Part shown: positions 33,901-48,900 of the stretch, one piece after another
Layout of the letters: the number at the start of each line of letters is the position of its first letter
Position numbering within the stretch: the first letter of the stretch is position 1
NCBI RefSeq assembly: GCF_027579695.1
Contig: NC_083592.1
Location: 34,292,714 to 34,356,713, forward strand
Source of the DNA: Neoarius graeffei
Taxonomy: Eukaryota; Chordata; Actinopteri; Siluriformes; Ariidae
Direction of reading: 5' to 3'
DNA: 64,000 nucleotides
Made by a program: the position numbers and the translations under genes
Notes under the pieces: generated by a model
What the model was told of the DNA's origin: nothing
The model's input: the letters and a program-made list of their open reading frames with translations, nothing else
Database searches by the model: none

Positions 33901-36900
33901 GAGCGCTTGCACGGTTTCAGTGCACAGCCTGTCAATTTTGCATTAAAATATGGAATTGTCACCTGATCGCAATGTGGGAAACGAGGAGTACTAATCCCAT
34001 CAAGATTGGTGTTGCTACACCCTCCTACGATACATCTGTTAACCATTTTAATAATTACGCGATAACAGTGAAGAAATTTGCAGAAAACCACCAGGTCGTT
34101 TTCTCAAACAAACCAGCGCTGATGTAGGATTCAGAGGGAGGCGTCCCGCACGCGACGTCATGAAAATCAATGTTTGCCGGGAAATCCAAATGCCAAGTTT
34201 TTTCAGAGGCGGACCAATTCGCCTCAAATGGCTTGATTTCAACTGAATTTTTCTGGTATTGCTCAAGGTAAAAAAATTGCACAAAATGTGACATTTGACC
34301 AAAGTTTATTATTAAATAGGAGAATTACATTGATCTCGCTCCTGAATTTACCCGAGATATGCACTTTAAGAATGTAAGATGGTCATTGGCGTGCCAGCCT
34401 CAGGTAGCGAGTCTACAGTCATGGTGTGGTGCTGCTGCATTCTGACAATGTAACCACCCTGTTACATAGCCACAGAGAATTACACCATGAGCTGTGGCTA
34501 AGTGGTCTAGCGTACTGTCTGACAGGAATAGCTCTTGCAACATCAGTTCGAATCCTGGCGTCAACGTATTTCTGAGCAGCCTATTTTTTTTTTTCCTGTT
34601 TACACTATCGTTCAAAAGTTTGGGGTCACCCAGACAATTTTGTGTTTTCCATGAAAAGTCACACTTTTATTTACCACCATAAGTTGTAAAATGAATAGAA
34701 AATATAGTCAAGACATTTTTTTGAGCATTTAATCGACCCCACAAATGTGATGCTCCAGAAACTCAATCTGCTCAAAGGAAGGTCAGTTTTATAGCTTCTC
34801 TAAAGAGCTCAACTGTTTTCAGCTGTGCTAACATGATTGTACAAGGGTTTTCTAACCATCCATTAGCCTTCTGAGGCAATGAGCAAACACATTGTACCAT
34901 TAGAACACTGGAGTGAGAGTTGCTGGAAATGGGCCTCTATACACCTATGGAGATATTGCACCAAAAACCAGACATTTGCAGCTAGAATAGTCATTTACCA
35001 CATTAGCAATGTATAGAGTGGATTTCTGATTAGTTTAAAGTGATCTTCATTGAAAAGAACAGTGCTTTTCTTTCAAAAATAAGGACATTTCAAAGTGACC
35101 CCAAACTTTTGAACGGTAGTGTATGTACCGTAGCTTCTCTCTCGGTTAGAAAAAGGTTGAGCTCAGAGCTGCACAGTTTTATTTCGGTCCCTGTATGAAA
35201 CAGGAACACATGATAAATAATGGAGAAACCCACTACTGCAATTATTAATCCATCCTCCACTGTACTGAAGAACGGTTTGAACAGGACCAAAATTTATACG
35301 ACTGCGCTCTGGTATTTTTTTTCTCTCTTAAAAGCAGAGCACTTCTAAATTCTGACTGATTGCTACCAAAGTGCATCATAACCCTACAGTTGCCTGGACT
35401 TCCCCTACATTCACACTAAACAACCAGAAGTCGTTCATTTTCTATGAAAGCCAGCGTCTTCTGGCGGTGAGCGGCGGCATGATCGTTGGCAGGAAGAAGA
35501 GAACTGTTCACTGAAGAGAAAAGCGAGTCTTGACACTACCTTCGGGTAAAGTGACAGCTGCACGTTTTCTCTCTCTAAAAATATGGAGACGATAAAGCTT
35601 AATTATAATAAAGCATACTGGCTCTGAATGAAAGAAGAAATTTCTCATTCTAATGTTTTCACATCCACATTAATAGGCTTTGTCCTGTTTTCATTTCTTG
35701 TCGCGCTTTGTCTCAACTCGAGCAGATTTTAACGTGTGTATTACACATACAGTGCTGAATCGTTACGACAGTTTAGTGTATGGTTGAGTTTTGTTCAGTA
35801 TGCAGAATCCAGCCTTCTATGTTCAAAATTTTATCCAACTCACTCCCAACTCATCCAGAAACATGATCATGCGTTGTTTGTTATTCTTGATGAATGGATT
35901 CACTCCTTCCATGTAGGGCTCCTAGACCATAAATAAGAAAAAACCACATAACTCTCTCTTTTTAATTACGATGTCAGTCAACATGAAAACACACACACAC
36001 ATGCAGCAAAACAAACCTTGGCCCCAAACTCCACCAGATTGGCCAGGTTCTGGACTGACTTGGCCACAAGCGTCAGTGTTCTCACTGCAGTTGGAGAAGG
36101 AGGATCTGCAAAGAAGCAGTCATTTATTATACTAACCGTCCTTATTAGGCCAAAAAAAAAAAAAAGTGTTTCTCTAGTAACATGAAATACTAAAATAAGG
36201 TCGGTAGGTAGGAAAAAGTTTTTTTTTTTTCTTAATTTTTTTTTTTTATTTTGTTTGAAAAAATAAACACAAGTAAACATCTTACAAAATAGTATTTTGG
36301 CACAGAATCCTTTATACCACACATCATAAAATAAGTGTTTTAAATCTTTAAACGAATAAAAAAAAAAAAAATCGCGAGAGTTCGAGTTATGATCTACGGA
36401 AGCGTATTGCTGCCACACTCAAAAAAATTGGCTTAGAATCAAGTAATTACGTGAAAAGATATTGTTAACAAAGTTCACGTTTTTACAATATATTTATCAT
36501 GTGATAACGTCACGTAATTTCATGATATGAAATTATCACGTTATTTCATGATATTTTCATGTAATAACAGGGTCTCTGCACATTTCTGACCAGCAAAAAT
36601 AATACTTTTTAAGACCATTTTAAGACCACTGAGTATAAAAAATAAGACTACTACCGCGGAACAAATACGTACAGTAAAAAAAAAAAAGCACACTCTAGGT
36701 TAAGTTCAAAGCATTTTTTTATAAAAAATGTGCATCTTCAGTTTACAAAACAGAACATTAGCTGCCTTCTCGATATTTTAATAGTGGGGTACTGCTGTAA
36801 ACAAACAGTGAGGAAACAAATTGATCTTCAGTTAACAAAACAGAACATTAACTGCTTTCTCAATATTTTAATAGTAGGGTACTGCCATGAACATAAACAG

Positions 36901-39900
36901 TGAGGAAACAAGGAAGTTTGACTACTGATCGAACTGCCTCTGGGGACTGTTGTTGCCCGACTAGCAGCACAGCGCATATGCTTTTCCCCTTTCGAGTGAG
37001 CGTCAAGGGCTTTACAGCCCATTGTTGTTAACTTGATGTCTTTCCGACATACCTTACATCTCGCTTCATATTCTGAAGTTGCTGTTGTTAGCCAACTTTT
37101 GTATTTTGGCTCCTCAAGCCACTTGTTACTAAACTTACACTTCCCCATCTCCGTTCATGTTCAAGTTCAACCACTTCTTCCTCGTCTGCTCTACTCTCAA
37201 TGGTTCTACTACCAGTGTTGGGCACGTTACTTTCAAAAAGTAATTAGTTATAGTTACTAGTTACTTTTCCCAAAAAGTAACTGAGTTAGTAACGGAGTTA
37301 CTTTGTCATAAAAGTAACTAATTACCAGAGAAAGTAATTATTCCGTTACATTTTGTTCCCCCTCAAAAAAAAAAATCAAATTCAATTAGTGTAATCATAA
37401 TAAAAGTGAATGTTAAATGTGTTTAATGACTGAAATGGACACTTAACAGAACCAATTAGTAATGTTATCTACACTATATTAATATTTTTGTGGGACAATG
37501 TGAGAAGACATCTATCAAATGTAATATATTTCTGTAGTTATTAAAATTGTTACTAATTACTGGCCACTGACGAGGACAAACGCTTTGTTCCTCGACATAA
37601 TGTGCATTGCACGTAAACACTCTTGCCTTTTATTTCAAGTAATGAAAAGTCCTGGCTGTATTTCCAGTGTGAAAGCGCAGTGCTGGGCTGACCGCTCGCC
37701 ATCGCTGTGTCTTCCGATTGAAAGAGCGCGCAGTAGTGCAGTAGGCGTGGCCTACCTACGTATGTTGTCCAAATGTACTCTGATTGGCTTACTGTGCCGT
37801 TGTCTCGTGTCTCCCCGCCCCACACGAAAGCAGAGTAAAGAAAGGCTGAACGAGCAGCGTGCCAGATGAGAACAGCTTTAATAAAGTAACGCATAGTATT
37901 TTATTGTAAGTAACGGGAACGGCGTTATAACGATGTAAAAAGTAATTAGTTAGATTACTCGTTACTAAAAAAAAGTAACGCCGTTAGTAACGCCGTTTAT
38001 TTCTAACGCCGTTATTCCCATCACTGTCTACTACATGGATAAAAGAACACACTGCCCCCAGTGGCGTGGTTCCTGCGCTATTAGAACTAGTGCTAGACAC
38101 ACAACGGCTCTTGTGCTACTTGTTCAGCATCTTGATAACAAACGACGCTGGTTGAATAAATAACGTAAGCGCGGAAAAAAAAAATCCAGACATATGGTTT
38201 TTTTTCATTTACCGTAGGCTACGCGGATGAAATTTAATACCTCCCATGTGAAATTTAATACCATAGCTCAAAAAATAGCGAAATATAATGCTTTTTAAGA
38301 CCTTAAAAAACACATATTAAAAATAAGACTTTTTAAGACTTTTTAAGGATCCGCGGAGACCCTGAATAACGTGAAAACACCTTATCAAGAAATAATGTGA
38401 AAATAACGTCCTAGGCTAGGCTACTTCCATTAAAAGCAGACGGCCTAGCCTGGGTCGAGCAAAAACGCCAAGCAAAAACATGGCTGAATCCTGAATGACT
38501 CCTATTTGTATAAATAGGGGACTACATAGGCAGCAAAACGTAGTGTTTTTCCCTGCCATGGAAGTGCACTTGTATACTGAAGAGGAAGCAATTTGCATTA
38601 CAGCCTTGAATGAGGATTCAAAATGGCGGCTCGGCTCAGTTTTCCCTTCCTCCTTCAGTATACAAGTGCGCTTCCATGTTTATGCACGAGGGCTGATAGA
38701 AGTGGCGAAACATTTTACTTTTTATCGTTTCTTTCACAACTTGAATGCGTTGAAACAAAAAATTATGACAAACTAACGCCGCTTACACTAAAATATCGAG
38801 GGCAATTTGTAATAACTTTACAGTCGGCAATTTCGACGCGGAAATTCTCGATCGGTCGGGTTACCGGAAACACACTTTTTTTTTTTTCTTGGCCTTACTC
38901 TTCATCTAATGTCCTCAAATAAAGAGTGTGACCACTTGACCTTCATATTCTCCATCTTTAAAGCTGCAGTGTGTCACTCTGACAATCCTAAACTAGTAAT
39001 AATCAATCATAGTCCAAGAGCGTCAGGTTAGAATCTTCAGGTTAATAACAACCAGCTTTAGACACAAAATAAGTGACTCTTTTGAATCCGAAGCCACTCA
39101 GGCGAGAGTAAATAAACTAAATGAGAGTTAAAGAGTAAGATAATAATAAGGAATGTGAAGTTATATACAAACGTGATTTCTTTTTCCCTCTTATTTGATG
39201 GGAATCCAGTGAATCATCAACTGATTTATCCTCTTTGTAGAATTTATATATTATTCATTGAAGTTTGTTTTACCAAGAGAACACGCAATCGCAGTGACCA
39301 ACACAGAGTGAAGAGAAAGTAACAGATTAACTGACACACACACTGCGGTTTGGGATGGAGCCCTAAATTCTTTCAGAATGCATACCGACTTTGCACTCAG
39401 AGTTGTGAGATTAATCTGCTCAGTGCTGAAAGATTGCGTCACAACCCACATTAAAAACATTTTTCACAGGTAGCATGCAGCAGTATTTTTTTTTTTTACC
39501 GCTGAGGGTGAAATTCAAAAACCTGATGACATCCTGTACCTTTAAGCAGTAGCTCTTTTTTTTTTATGTCAGCTGTGTACTCACCAGAGATGATGTTGAA
39601 CATCCTGGGGTTGAGAATCGCAGGGCAGATCAATCGCAGGAAGACGAAACCACTACACAGACAAACAAGCACTTTGCTCAGCTGAAAACACCGACCTAAC
39701 ACCTGAGAAGGGTTGCACAAACAGAAAAACAGCAGCGTTGTGGTGACCTACCTCACAACTCTGGTCCGCATTGTAGTGTTAGTGGGCCATTTCTGCTGCA
39801 CGGACTTCTGAAGGCACCCGTATATAAACCTCAAAGTTCTGACAAACAACCAAAAAAAAAAAAAGGGAGGGAGGGAGGGAGAAAAAGTCTGTAAATGTCA

Positions 39901-42900
39901 AATTTAAATCAGATCAGCACAAAACCTTCGAGTATTATTCTGCTTACGGAGGCAAGATCTCAGCAGCCATGAAGATCTTCTCAACCAGCTCAGAGAGGAT
40001 GAAGAGCAGGTTGTTCAGGTTCAGATTTACATCCTCGTTCTTCTCCAGTTTAGATGGGTTCAGCTTTACAGCAGAAAGCAGGAAACGGTCAAAACAGGGG
40101 TAGCATTCTGACAAACTAGTGGATCAATAGATCTATTTAGTGACTACAGATCTACAAAAAAAAAAAAAGTAGGTCACGCATATTCATCACAAGGGATGTC
40201 AAATTGCATTAAGGGGGGGGGGGGGGGGGGGGGAGAGAGGAAAAAAAAGGACCAATAAAATCACATTAATTTTTAATTACTGAAATAACGTGGTGTTGAA
40301 ATGTTTGTACGCACTGCCACTGTGTGTTAATTTGAAGCAAAGAGAATCATAATTGTAAAATATTGGCTCATCATTTATTAACGTCCCTTTTTATTAATGC
40401 CCTTTCTAAACGTGCAGTAAGACTGAATGAGAACCCACTTCCTTTTCACTTAATACACTCACTACAGAAGATATAATGGCATTCGAAAGAGACAAATAGT
40501 AAACTATATCGCCAAAAGCACCCCAAATCAACTACAACAATAACTCAAGAGCAGGGTGTCAACTATTGACATGTACTTGCATACACCTTTTAGTACACAT
40601 TATTCATGCAATGTATAAAAAATTATACAATTTAAAAATTGATGCATAACAAGATCAGCTGTGAGCTACTGCTCACTTATGTTTCCCCCGCTCTCGCTTA
40701 GGCCATCCTTAAAAAAAAAAAAAATCCGTTTCCTGTCCACCGGGTGAGCAAAAAAAAAAAATTCAGTCAGGAGGGAGGGATTTTTTTTTTTATGGATGGA
40801 TAAGAAATCGCAATGCTGTGTTTGCTTTTTCTTTCAGTACTTTATTATTACAAAAGCAGACACATTTAATAAAATGACAGTTTAAATCAACTGAAACTTG
40901 TACAAAAACTAAGTTAGCATTTTAAATGCTGACTGCAACATTTGCAAAACTTTTACAAAGGTACTTAAAATGTCCGACACACGGGCTTTTTGTAGTTCTA
41001 AATCGAGCGTTAGGCCTAGTTCGGATGAAATTACACTATTAAAATGATCACTGAATGATTTGTTTTTCTGAATCTTTACTATTTTGTTGTTCGCTAGAAT
41101 ACCATTTTGCGATTTCACACTTAAGCAAATGTTTGAAAACTCCGGATCTCCTTCCTTCATGGTGGCTGCCATTTTTTTGTGCCGCACGGCGCATGCGCAG
41201 AGCTGATTCAGTTCAGAGTGCGCGCGCACTCGGCGGAGGCAGTAGTGTGTCGGAGGGAACAGAAGCAGAGATAACGCTTATTTTGTCTCCGGTAAACCAG
41301 TCTTCTCTCGTTCAATTACGTGCTGGCATCAAAAGACACCGTTGGTTGTAAATGAACCCAAACTGAGTGGTTGGAGTGTATTTTCATACACAAATGGAGA
41401 AATGTTCGCTGAGTGTTTAATTGTGTAGCCCCACTGCAGACCGTTGTCGTTGTTAATTCATAGCATGCTCAGCTGCGTGAATGTGTCCTGCACCGAGAAT
41501 AAGAGATTTACAAGCCAGGAACACCTCATGATGCAATACGCAAGAAAAGAAAGAAGATTTACTGCCATTTTACTTTGTATTTGAGTAAAGTGAATAAATA
41601 AATGGTCTGTGGAAAATGCATTTAATCCTGGGAACTGCGTGCACAGGAGTTTATTTTGTGTTTACTCCCCCCGGCTACTTATTTGTCATGGCTGGCTAGT
41701 ATGAGCCTTAGTGGAAAGCCCTGGGAATGCATAAATGTCAAGTTCGATTTTAGATTTACGAACCTGAAAAAAAAATGTCGAAAAACCGGCGTAAAAAAAA
41801 AAAATTTTCAACCGCACAAACGGCACTCACCCGGCTGGTGGACCGGAAACAGAACATTTTTTTAATAATGGCCTTATAGCAGAATGCAAGCAATAGGACA
41901 CTTATTATGAAAGCTGACTTCAACAAATAATTAACCCTGAAACAAGTAAAGAGCAGTGTTCGCCCCAGGGATTTCAAATAGCATCCTGCTAAACTGTCAT
42001 TTAGCTTCTTGAAATAGCATCAAAATTCACCATGTGTTTCATAAATACATTCAGTCAGTCGATGTGCGACAGACCTGAAAATGGTATACGTGGTACAGAA
42101 CCCCAAGCTGAAGCTTGCTACCGAATATCAAGCAGTTGTGATTTGTAGTTGCTGAGAAAAATGTTACGAAAATTTTGTAAATCCACGCTATACGTTTCGT
42201 AAATACATTCAGTCGGTAAACAGGAAGTCGATGTGCGACAGACCTGAAAACGGTATACACGGTATAGAACCCCAAGCTGAAGTTCGGTACCAAGTGGCTA
42301 TGATTTGTGGTTGCTGAGAAAAAGGGAGTTTCAGACGGACGGAAATACAGACGGACAAAGGTAAACCAGTATCCACCCCTGCTCCAAAGCGGGGGTATAA
42401 TTTAGTAAAAATAAAAATTAAAAATGAGGTGATTTTGACAGCCCTAATGGAAGTTATACCCACAGACTACAGCACCAGTCAAAAGTTTGTACACCTCTAC
42501 TTATTCATAGCTTGTTTTTTTTCTGTATTCTGACCATTTTCTACATTGTAGAACAATACTGAAGACATCAAAACTATGAAATAACACATAGAATTATCTG
42601 ATCAACAAAACAGTATGTTTAGATTCTTCAAAGTAACCACCGTTTACCTTGTTGACACTTTGCACACTATTGGCATTAGCTTAACCAGCCTCATGAGACA
42701 GTCACTTGGAACGCTTTTCAGTTAACAGGTGCCTCGTCAAAAGTTAATTAGTGCAATTTCTTGCCTTCTTAATGCGTCTGAGATCACAGTAAACAATAAA
42801 AACACAGTCAGTAGCCCTATTAGACAACTGTAGTAATCCATATTATGTCAAGAACCAACAGAATACAATTACTTAAAAGACATCAAGTGTCTTAATTTAT

Positions 42901-45900
42901 AAAAATAAAGAAAAACCACCGAATTAGAAGGTGTGTCCAAACTCTAGACTGGTACTGTACTTTCACAGTTGAAGTACGACTATCTACAGTGGCATGCAAA
43001 AGTTTGGGCACCCTTGCTGAAAATGTGTTACTATGAATAGTTAAGTGAGCACAGGGTTCTTGCAGGATTCAGTAAGTTAAATTTTAGACTTTTTTTTTTT
43101 TTTTAGACTTTAAGACCATTATGAAAAATTTTTTAGACCAACACAAAGCATTACAACCTGCCCTACCTTCGCCCTTCCCAAAAAAAGACAATCGAGTTCA
43201 ATTCTCAAAACAAAGTCATTTGTATTGGTAAACTGACTATCAGGGATACAAACTGATTGTGTGCTTATTTATGTCATATGGCAACATTAGTACATTATGT
43301 CACATAGCAACAAAAGTACAAGACAATAGAGTGATAAAGGGCATTTGTGCAGTAAATGCAGTCTGTAGGGGTTTGGTTTTTTCCCCTAACTGCAACAGAA
43401 CTCATTTAAACTTTTGGTTAGTGGTGTTCTGGTAATAAAACAGCGTTATTATATAATGCACTGTTGTCAGATGATGACTTTCTTGATTGCTCATGTGAAC
43501 CCCATGCTGCAAACCACAGCATCGCAGACCTCCACTGGCTGTAGCAACCATTTCAACCATATTAACAGTAAAAATGCATACACATCTTTTAAAACTAATA
43601 GTTAAAACATACGTAGTAGCCCCGTAGCACACTTGCTTCCAGTTAAACAGCAAACTCACGCAAGGCGGCAGCGATTTACCAATGAAATCAAGTCATACCT
43701 TGCGAGAGGTATACAAGGGAGACAGCAGGTTTTTAAGCAGTAGCGGAGCAAACAGGGGCCATTTGAGACAGAGGTGTAAAATCATTGCAAAATATGAATG
43801 CAAAATTAATAAATACTAAATAATAAAGCCAGGAAAGACACACCATTGGGGAGAGAATAATATATTTAAAAAAAAAAAAAAAGAGCACTGTTAGAAAGCT
43901 GAATACGCTGACTGGACTCATGCGCTCCATGTTGTCATGGTAACGTTGACGACATGTAATGTGCACGCTAAGATTGTCTACAGCAAGGGTGCCCAAATTC
44001 TTCTCTACAATGGGCCAAAAATTAATTCTGTGGGTGGGCCGCGGGCCAAAAAAAACGAACGTCCACGTTATGTTACCTTACATTTTATTGAAACGTGTCA
44101 TTTTTATATAGGCTAAGATCATTAAACTCAAATGTAAATGTTTAAAGCAATTAAACATATTTTGTATATTTATAGTAGGCCTACCTTTATTAATTTCAGA
44201 TGATGACAGAACATCCACATGGCTTATTTTAAGAGGTAGAAACATATTTGAAAGGAAAGCAACATTTCAGACTATATTACAAAAAGTGCTTTGGTAGCTT
44301 GAACAAGTTGAAAACAGTTGGATAAGGTCCAGGCAGGGCTTTGAACCGGTTCAAGGAACGAAAACGAAAACCGGGAACTTTTTCTATTTCACATGGAACA
44401 GAAACGAAACCAGAAACTTTATTATTTTTTATGTTCCGGAACAGAAACGCTTATTAAAAATAATGGTAACCGGTTAATACCGGTTTTTATTTCGTTCCTC
44501 AAAGTTTCTGTAGCCTACAAATAAGTCATTCTTCTCCTGCACAAGTTTCTATGACCCGCTGGGGTTCACTTCCTGTGTGAAGTTCACTGATTGAATGGAG
44601 AGAGCGGGAAGGTGGACTGCTATCATGTCTCCACGTGATAAAGTGAGTAAGTGCATTACTGAGTGTCTGAGCAAAGGAGAGCCTGAACGTTGCAACCTCC
44701 CTATTGGCTGTTTGTAAAAATGTATCAGTTGTTGCCCCTCCCACGGGAATCATCGCGGGCTCGAGAGACGAGACCTGACGAGTTAGTTCGTTGGTAGCAG
44801 AACAAAATGTCTGGACACAAATCGGGTTTTCAGAAAAGGAAAGAAAATAAACAGAGGGTCGAAAATACAAAAAAGGAGGCAGAAAATGCAAAATGAGTTT
44901 TAAGGTAGGACAAATGGTTAGTTTTTAAGGCAGCCCGCCGTGGCTGCAGGCTTTCAGTTGCGTCATTGAATGGTTACTTTTCTGAGGCAGCCCGCCGTGG
45001 CTGCCTGCAGGCTTATTTATTATAGCCCATTTCGTTAAAATAGTTGATATAAAATGTTTATAGTTATGTGATGGTTGTCCTGATTTAGACTGCTTTTTTT
45101 TTTTTTTGGGGGGGGGGGGGGGGGGTTTGCGCGATGTTGCACCCGGGTCCAGATTAGGGCAGAACCGGCCCTGGCTACATTTCAGGTGTAGTTTGTTTTA
45201 TGTATGTATGTACTTGCATAGATGTGTACTTGGTCTTCCAATATGGCGCCTAACAAAATCTCGCGGCGCGGTGACGTCATGCGGTAGCCCTCTATAGGGC
45301 CTGACTAGCCTTTGGTAACACACTAAACGAATTATCTTTCATTTTTGGCACTTTTTCTGTTTGTGTAGATGGGAAGACATACTGAGAATCCAAATCGCCA
45401 ACATTTGAAATAATAATTGTTTTGAATTATTTCTTGTCTTATTTAATGAAGGTTGTAATAGAATTAGCCTACATTTGGCTTAAGCTGGATGAGACAGAGA
45501 CATAATTTTATAGCCATTTGTTAAACAGCTGACAGGGAACGTAATTAACCGTTCCGGGAACGAAATTTTTTTGTTCTAACCGGTTCGGGAACATCTATTT
45601 AATGGTGGAACCCAAAACCGGAAACGTTAAAATTCCGTTTCTGTTCGGAACGAACCAATAGGAAAAAAATTCTGGTTCAAAGCCCTGGGTCCAGGACAAC
45701 CAAATATACAATTCTATTTAAAAATTAACTAAAATGTGAATTGAGCAATAACACATGCCCTTGTAACACTGTGCCTTTTAAGCCATATGAAACCAGATAG
45801 AATTTACTTTAGACGGAATGTGAAATTAGATTGAGTATTAGGTATGGAATTGGACAATGTGAACTGAGCAATATAGAACACAACACAACATTTCCCTCGT

Positions 45901-48900
45901 GTTGTACCTGAAAGTGTCTCAAGGCCAGCCAGCTCCTGTGTCACTTCAAAATCCTCACCGACTCCGCGCAAAAATGCCATCAATTGTGCATAGTCGCATA
46001 TGTCGGTGCTCTCATCGCAAGCAATAGAAAAGGCCGTAAATCTGGATGCTTTACCAACGATTTGTTCTCCGAGATCCTCAGCCATGTCCTCGATGCGGCA
46101 GGTAACTGTGTTCCATGATAAACTAATTTGCGAAAAGGCCCGTGTCTGGCTCGGGGACACAGTCTCTGCAGCCACAGTCAGGCAACTTTTAACAAACTCT
46201 CCACATGACAAAGATCTCCCAGATTTCACTATCATTGCGCTGATCTTATAGCTGGCCTGAGTTGCATTTTCTTGAGCAGATGACGGCTGCAGTAATGTGC
46301 GTTGTTGGGCACTGAGCCTGGCTAACAGTTCACTAGCCTTCTGCTTTCTTATTTCACCACTGTATTTCGCAAACTGAGGTAAATGTTTTGTTTCATAATG
46401 TCTACGGATGTTGTATTCTTTCAAAACTGCCACTCTCTGTCTACAGACAAGGCACACTGCCGAGGAATCGATTTCCGTGAAAAAAAATAATCTTGCCAAC
46501 TATTTTTGAATTTTCTTTTATCCGTGTGCCACTGCCTAACACAGCGCTCCATCGTAACCTCTGCTCCTCGCTTGTGTCATGAGCCTGCTGACAGGCAGAA
46601 GAGCCAGCAACTCAACAGCGCCCCCCTTGTCCCCCCTTATAAAACTGTGGTCAGAAAGTGAACTGCAGGCAACTCTTCCGAGCCGCTGGGACAGAAATTC
46701 CCAGCGGCTGGCACAGACCTGGCACTGACGGGCGGGCACAGATGGGAAAAATGAGGCGGGCCAAAAAAAACGGAACATGGGCCAAACTTGGCCCGTGGGC
46801 CCCAAATTGGGCACCCTTGGTCTACAGTGTGAAAGCTCTCCGCGCTAATGTGAGCGGCTATTTAACCAACCGTTCCAGCCCAACACAGCTCCTTTTAGCG
46901 GTAGTGTGCTTCAGCCTATTGCTCGCAGAACACTCATTTTTCATACTTACGGAGGTGCTTGAAAGTTTGTGAACCCTTTAGAATTTTCTATATTTCTGCA
47001 TGAATATGACCTAAAACATCAGATTTTCACACAAGTCCTAAAAGTAGATAAAGAGAACCCAGTTAAACAAATGAGACACAAATATTATACTTGGTCATTT
47101 ATTTATTGAGGAAAATGATCCAGTATTACATATCTGTGAGTGGCAAAAGTACGTGAACCTCTTTACTCACTATTATTCGACGTGCTATCCACACTCTTCA
47201 TCGCACTGCCAACACAACCGCTAACCTTCTCTGACTGCCACAGACTGCATAAACTCGGCGGGAACTTAGAAGGTAGAATTACGGTAAGCGTAGTGGACAA
47301 ACCGGACCGTTGCATACTTGCCGCGATCACCGGTGATTGAAGTTTTTTAGCAGGCAGACAACAACGCAACCGGCACATTTTTTATTAATGTTTTGCAGGC
47401 ACTTCTAGGAACGGATTGAGCGGATGTAAGAATTTTAGACTTGGATAAATAAAATTTTAGACCTGGGATGAAAGTGTTTTTAGACATTTTAAGGCCTAAA
47501 ATTTAACTTTCTGAATTTTAGACTTTTTTTTTTAAGACTTTTTTAGACCCCACGGGAACCCTGTGAGCAGAAGATGAACTGATCACCAAAAGGCATAAAG
47601 GTAAAGACCACATTTCTTTTCAGCGTTTTCTGCAAGATTTGTGTATTATTTTTGTTTTATACAATTGGAGAGTGAAAAAAGAAAAGGAACACCATGCGAA
47701 AGTTTGGGCACCCCAATACATTTGAGTTCTCAGGTAACTTTTACCAAGGTTCCAGACCTTAATTAGCTTATTGAGCTGTTGCTTGTTCAAATTCTTCGTT
47801 AGGAAAGGTCAGATGATGCAGATTTCAAAGCTGGATAAATTCTCTGACTCCTCAAACTTGTCCCTAAAATCAACAGGCATGGGCTCCTCTAAGCAACTCC
47901 CTCACATTCTGAATAATGAAATAATTGATGCTCACAAAGCAGGAGAAGGCTACAAGAACATAGCAAAGTGTTTTCAGGTAGCTGTTTCCTCAGATTGTAA
48001 TGTTATTAGAAATGGCAGTTAACAGAAACAGTGGAGATCAAGGTGAGGCCTGGAAGATGAAGAAAACTTTCTGAAAGAACTGCTCGTTGGATTGCTAGAA
48101 AGGTAAATAAAAACCCCTGTCTGACTGCAAAAGACCTTCAGAAAGATTTAGCAGACCCTGGAGTGGTGGTGCACTGTTCTACTATGCAGCGACACCTGAA
48201 CAAATATGACCTTCATGGGAGAGTCATCAGAAGAAAACCGTTCCTGCATCCTAGCCACAAAATTCAGTGTCTGAAGTTTGCAAATGAACATCTAAATAAG
48301 CCTGATGCATTTTGGAAACAAGTCCTGTGGACTGATGAAATCAAAATAGAACTTTTTGGCCACAATGTGCAAAGGTATGTTTGGAGAAAAAATGGTGCCA
48401 AATTCCAGGAAAAGAACACCTCTCCAACTCTGACGCATGGGTGTGGATCGATCATGCTTTGGGGTTGTGTTGCAGCCAGTGGCACAGGGCACATTTCATT
48501 GGTCGAGGGAAGCATGGATTCGAATAAATACCAGCAAACTCTGGAAACAAACATCACACCATCTGTAAAAAAGTTGAAGTTAAAAAGAGGATGGGTCCTA
48601 TAATAAGACGATGATCCAAAACACACCTCAAAATCTACAATGGAATACCTCAAGAGGCCCAAGCTGAAGGTTTTGCCCGGGCCCTCACAGTCCCCTGACC
48701 TAAACATCATTGCAAATCTGTGGATAGATCTCAGAAGAGCAGTGCATGCAAGACAGCCCAAGAAACTTGTCGAACTGGAAGCCTTTTGCAAGGACGAATG
48801 TGTGAAAATCCCCCAGGTAAGAACTGAAAGATTATTAGCTGGCTACAAAAAGTGTTTACAAGCTGTGATACTTGCCAAAGGGGGTGGTACTAAGTACTAG

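Larger units (their letters stand above)
36568..38364 (-). mobile_element. hAT-like element with BED-type finger, hosting a second hAT
   Basis: CAGGGTCTCTGCAC and (inverted) CAGGGTCTCCGCGG are the ends, with AATAA on both sides. AT-rich AAGACTTTTTAAGAC motifs are subterminal. The 814-bp element at 37213-38026 is inserted inside it. Confidence 0.7.
43984..46819 (-). mobile_element. hAT element, GTF2IRD2-like (level 3 of nest)
   Basis: GTCTACAG at 43976-43983 and 46820-46827, exact. Ends are CAAGGGTGCCCAAATT and AATTGGGCACCCTTG. It carries a truncated transposase at 45804-46499. Confidence 0.9.
43052..47563. mobile_element. hAT-like element (level 2 of nest)
   Basis: CAGGGTTCTTGCAGG and (inverted) CAGGGTTCCCGTGGG are the ends, with TGAGCA on both sides (43046-43051, 47564-47569). 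TTTTAGAC repeats are subterminal. A half Tc1 end (GGTGCTTGAAAGTTTGTGAA) at 46953-47160 is also inside. Confidence 0.75.

Noticed and set aside
34490-34575. Functional tRNA gene
   Set aside because: A and B boxes are present but the 5' and 3' acceptor strands do not pair and the anticodon arm is poor.
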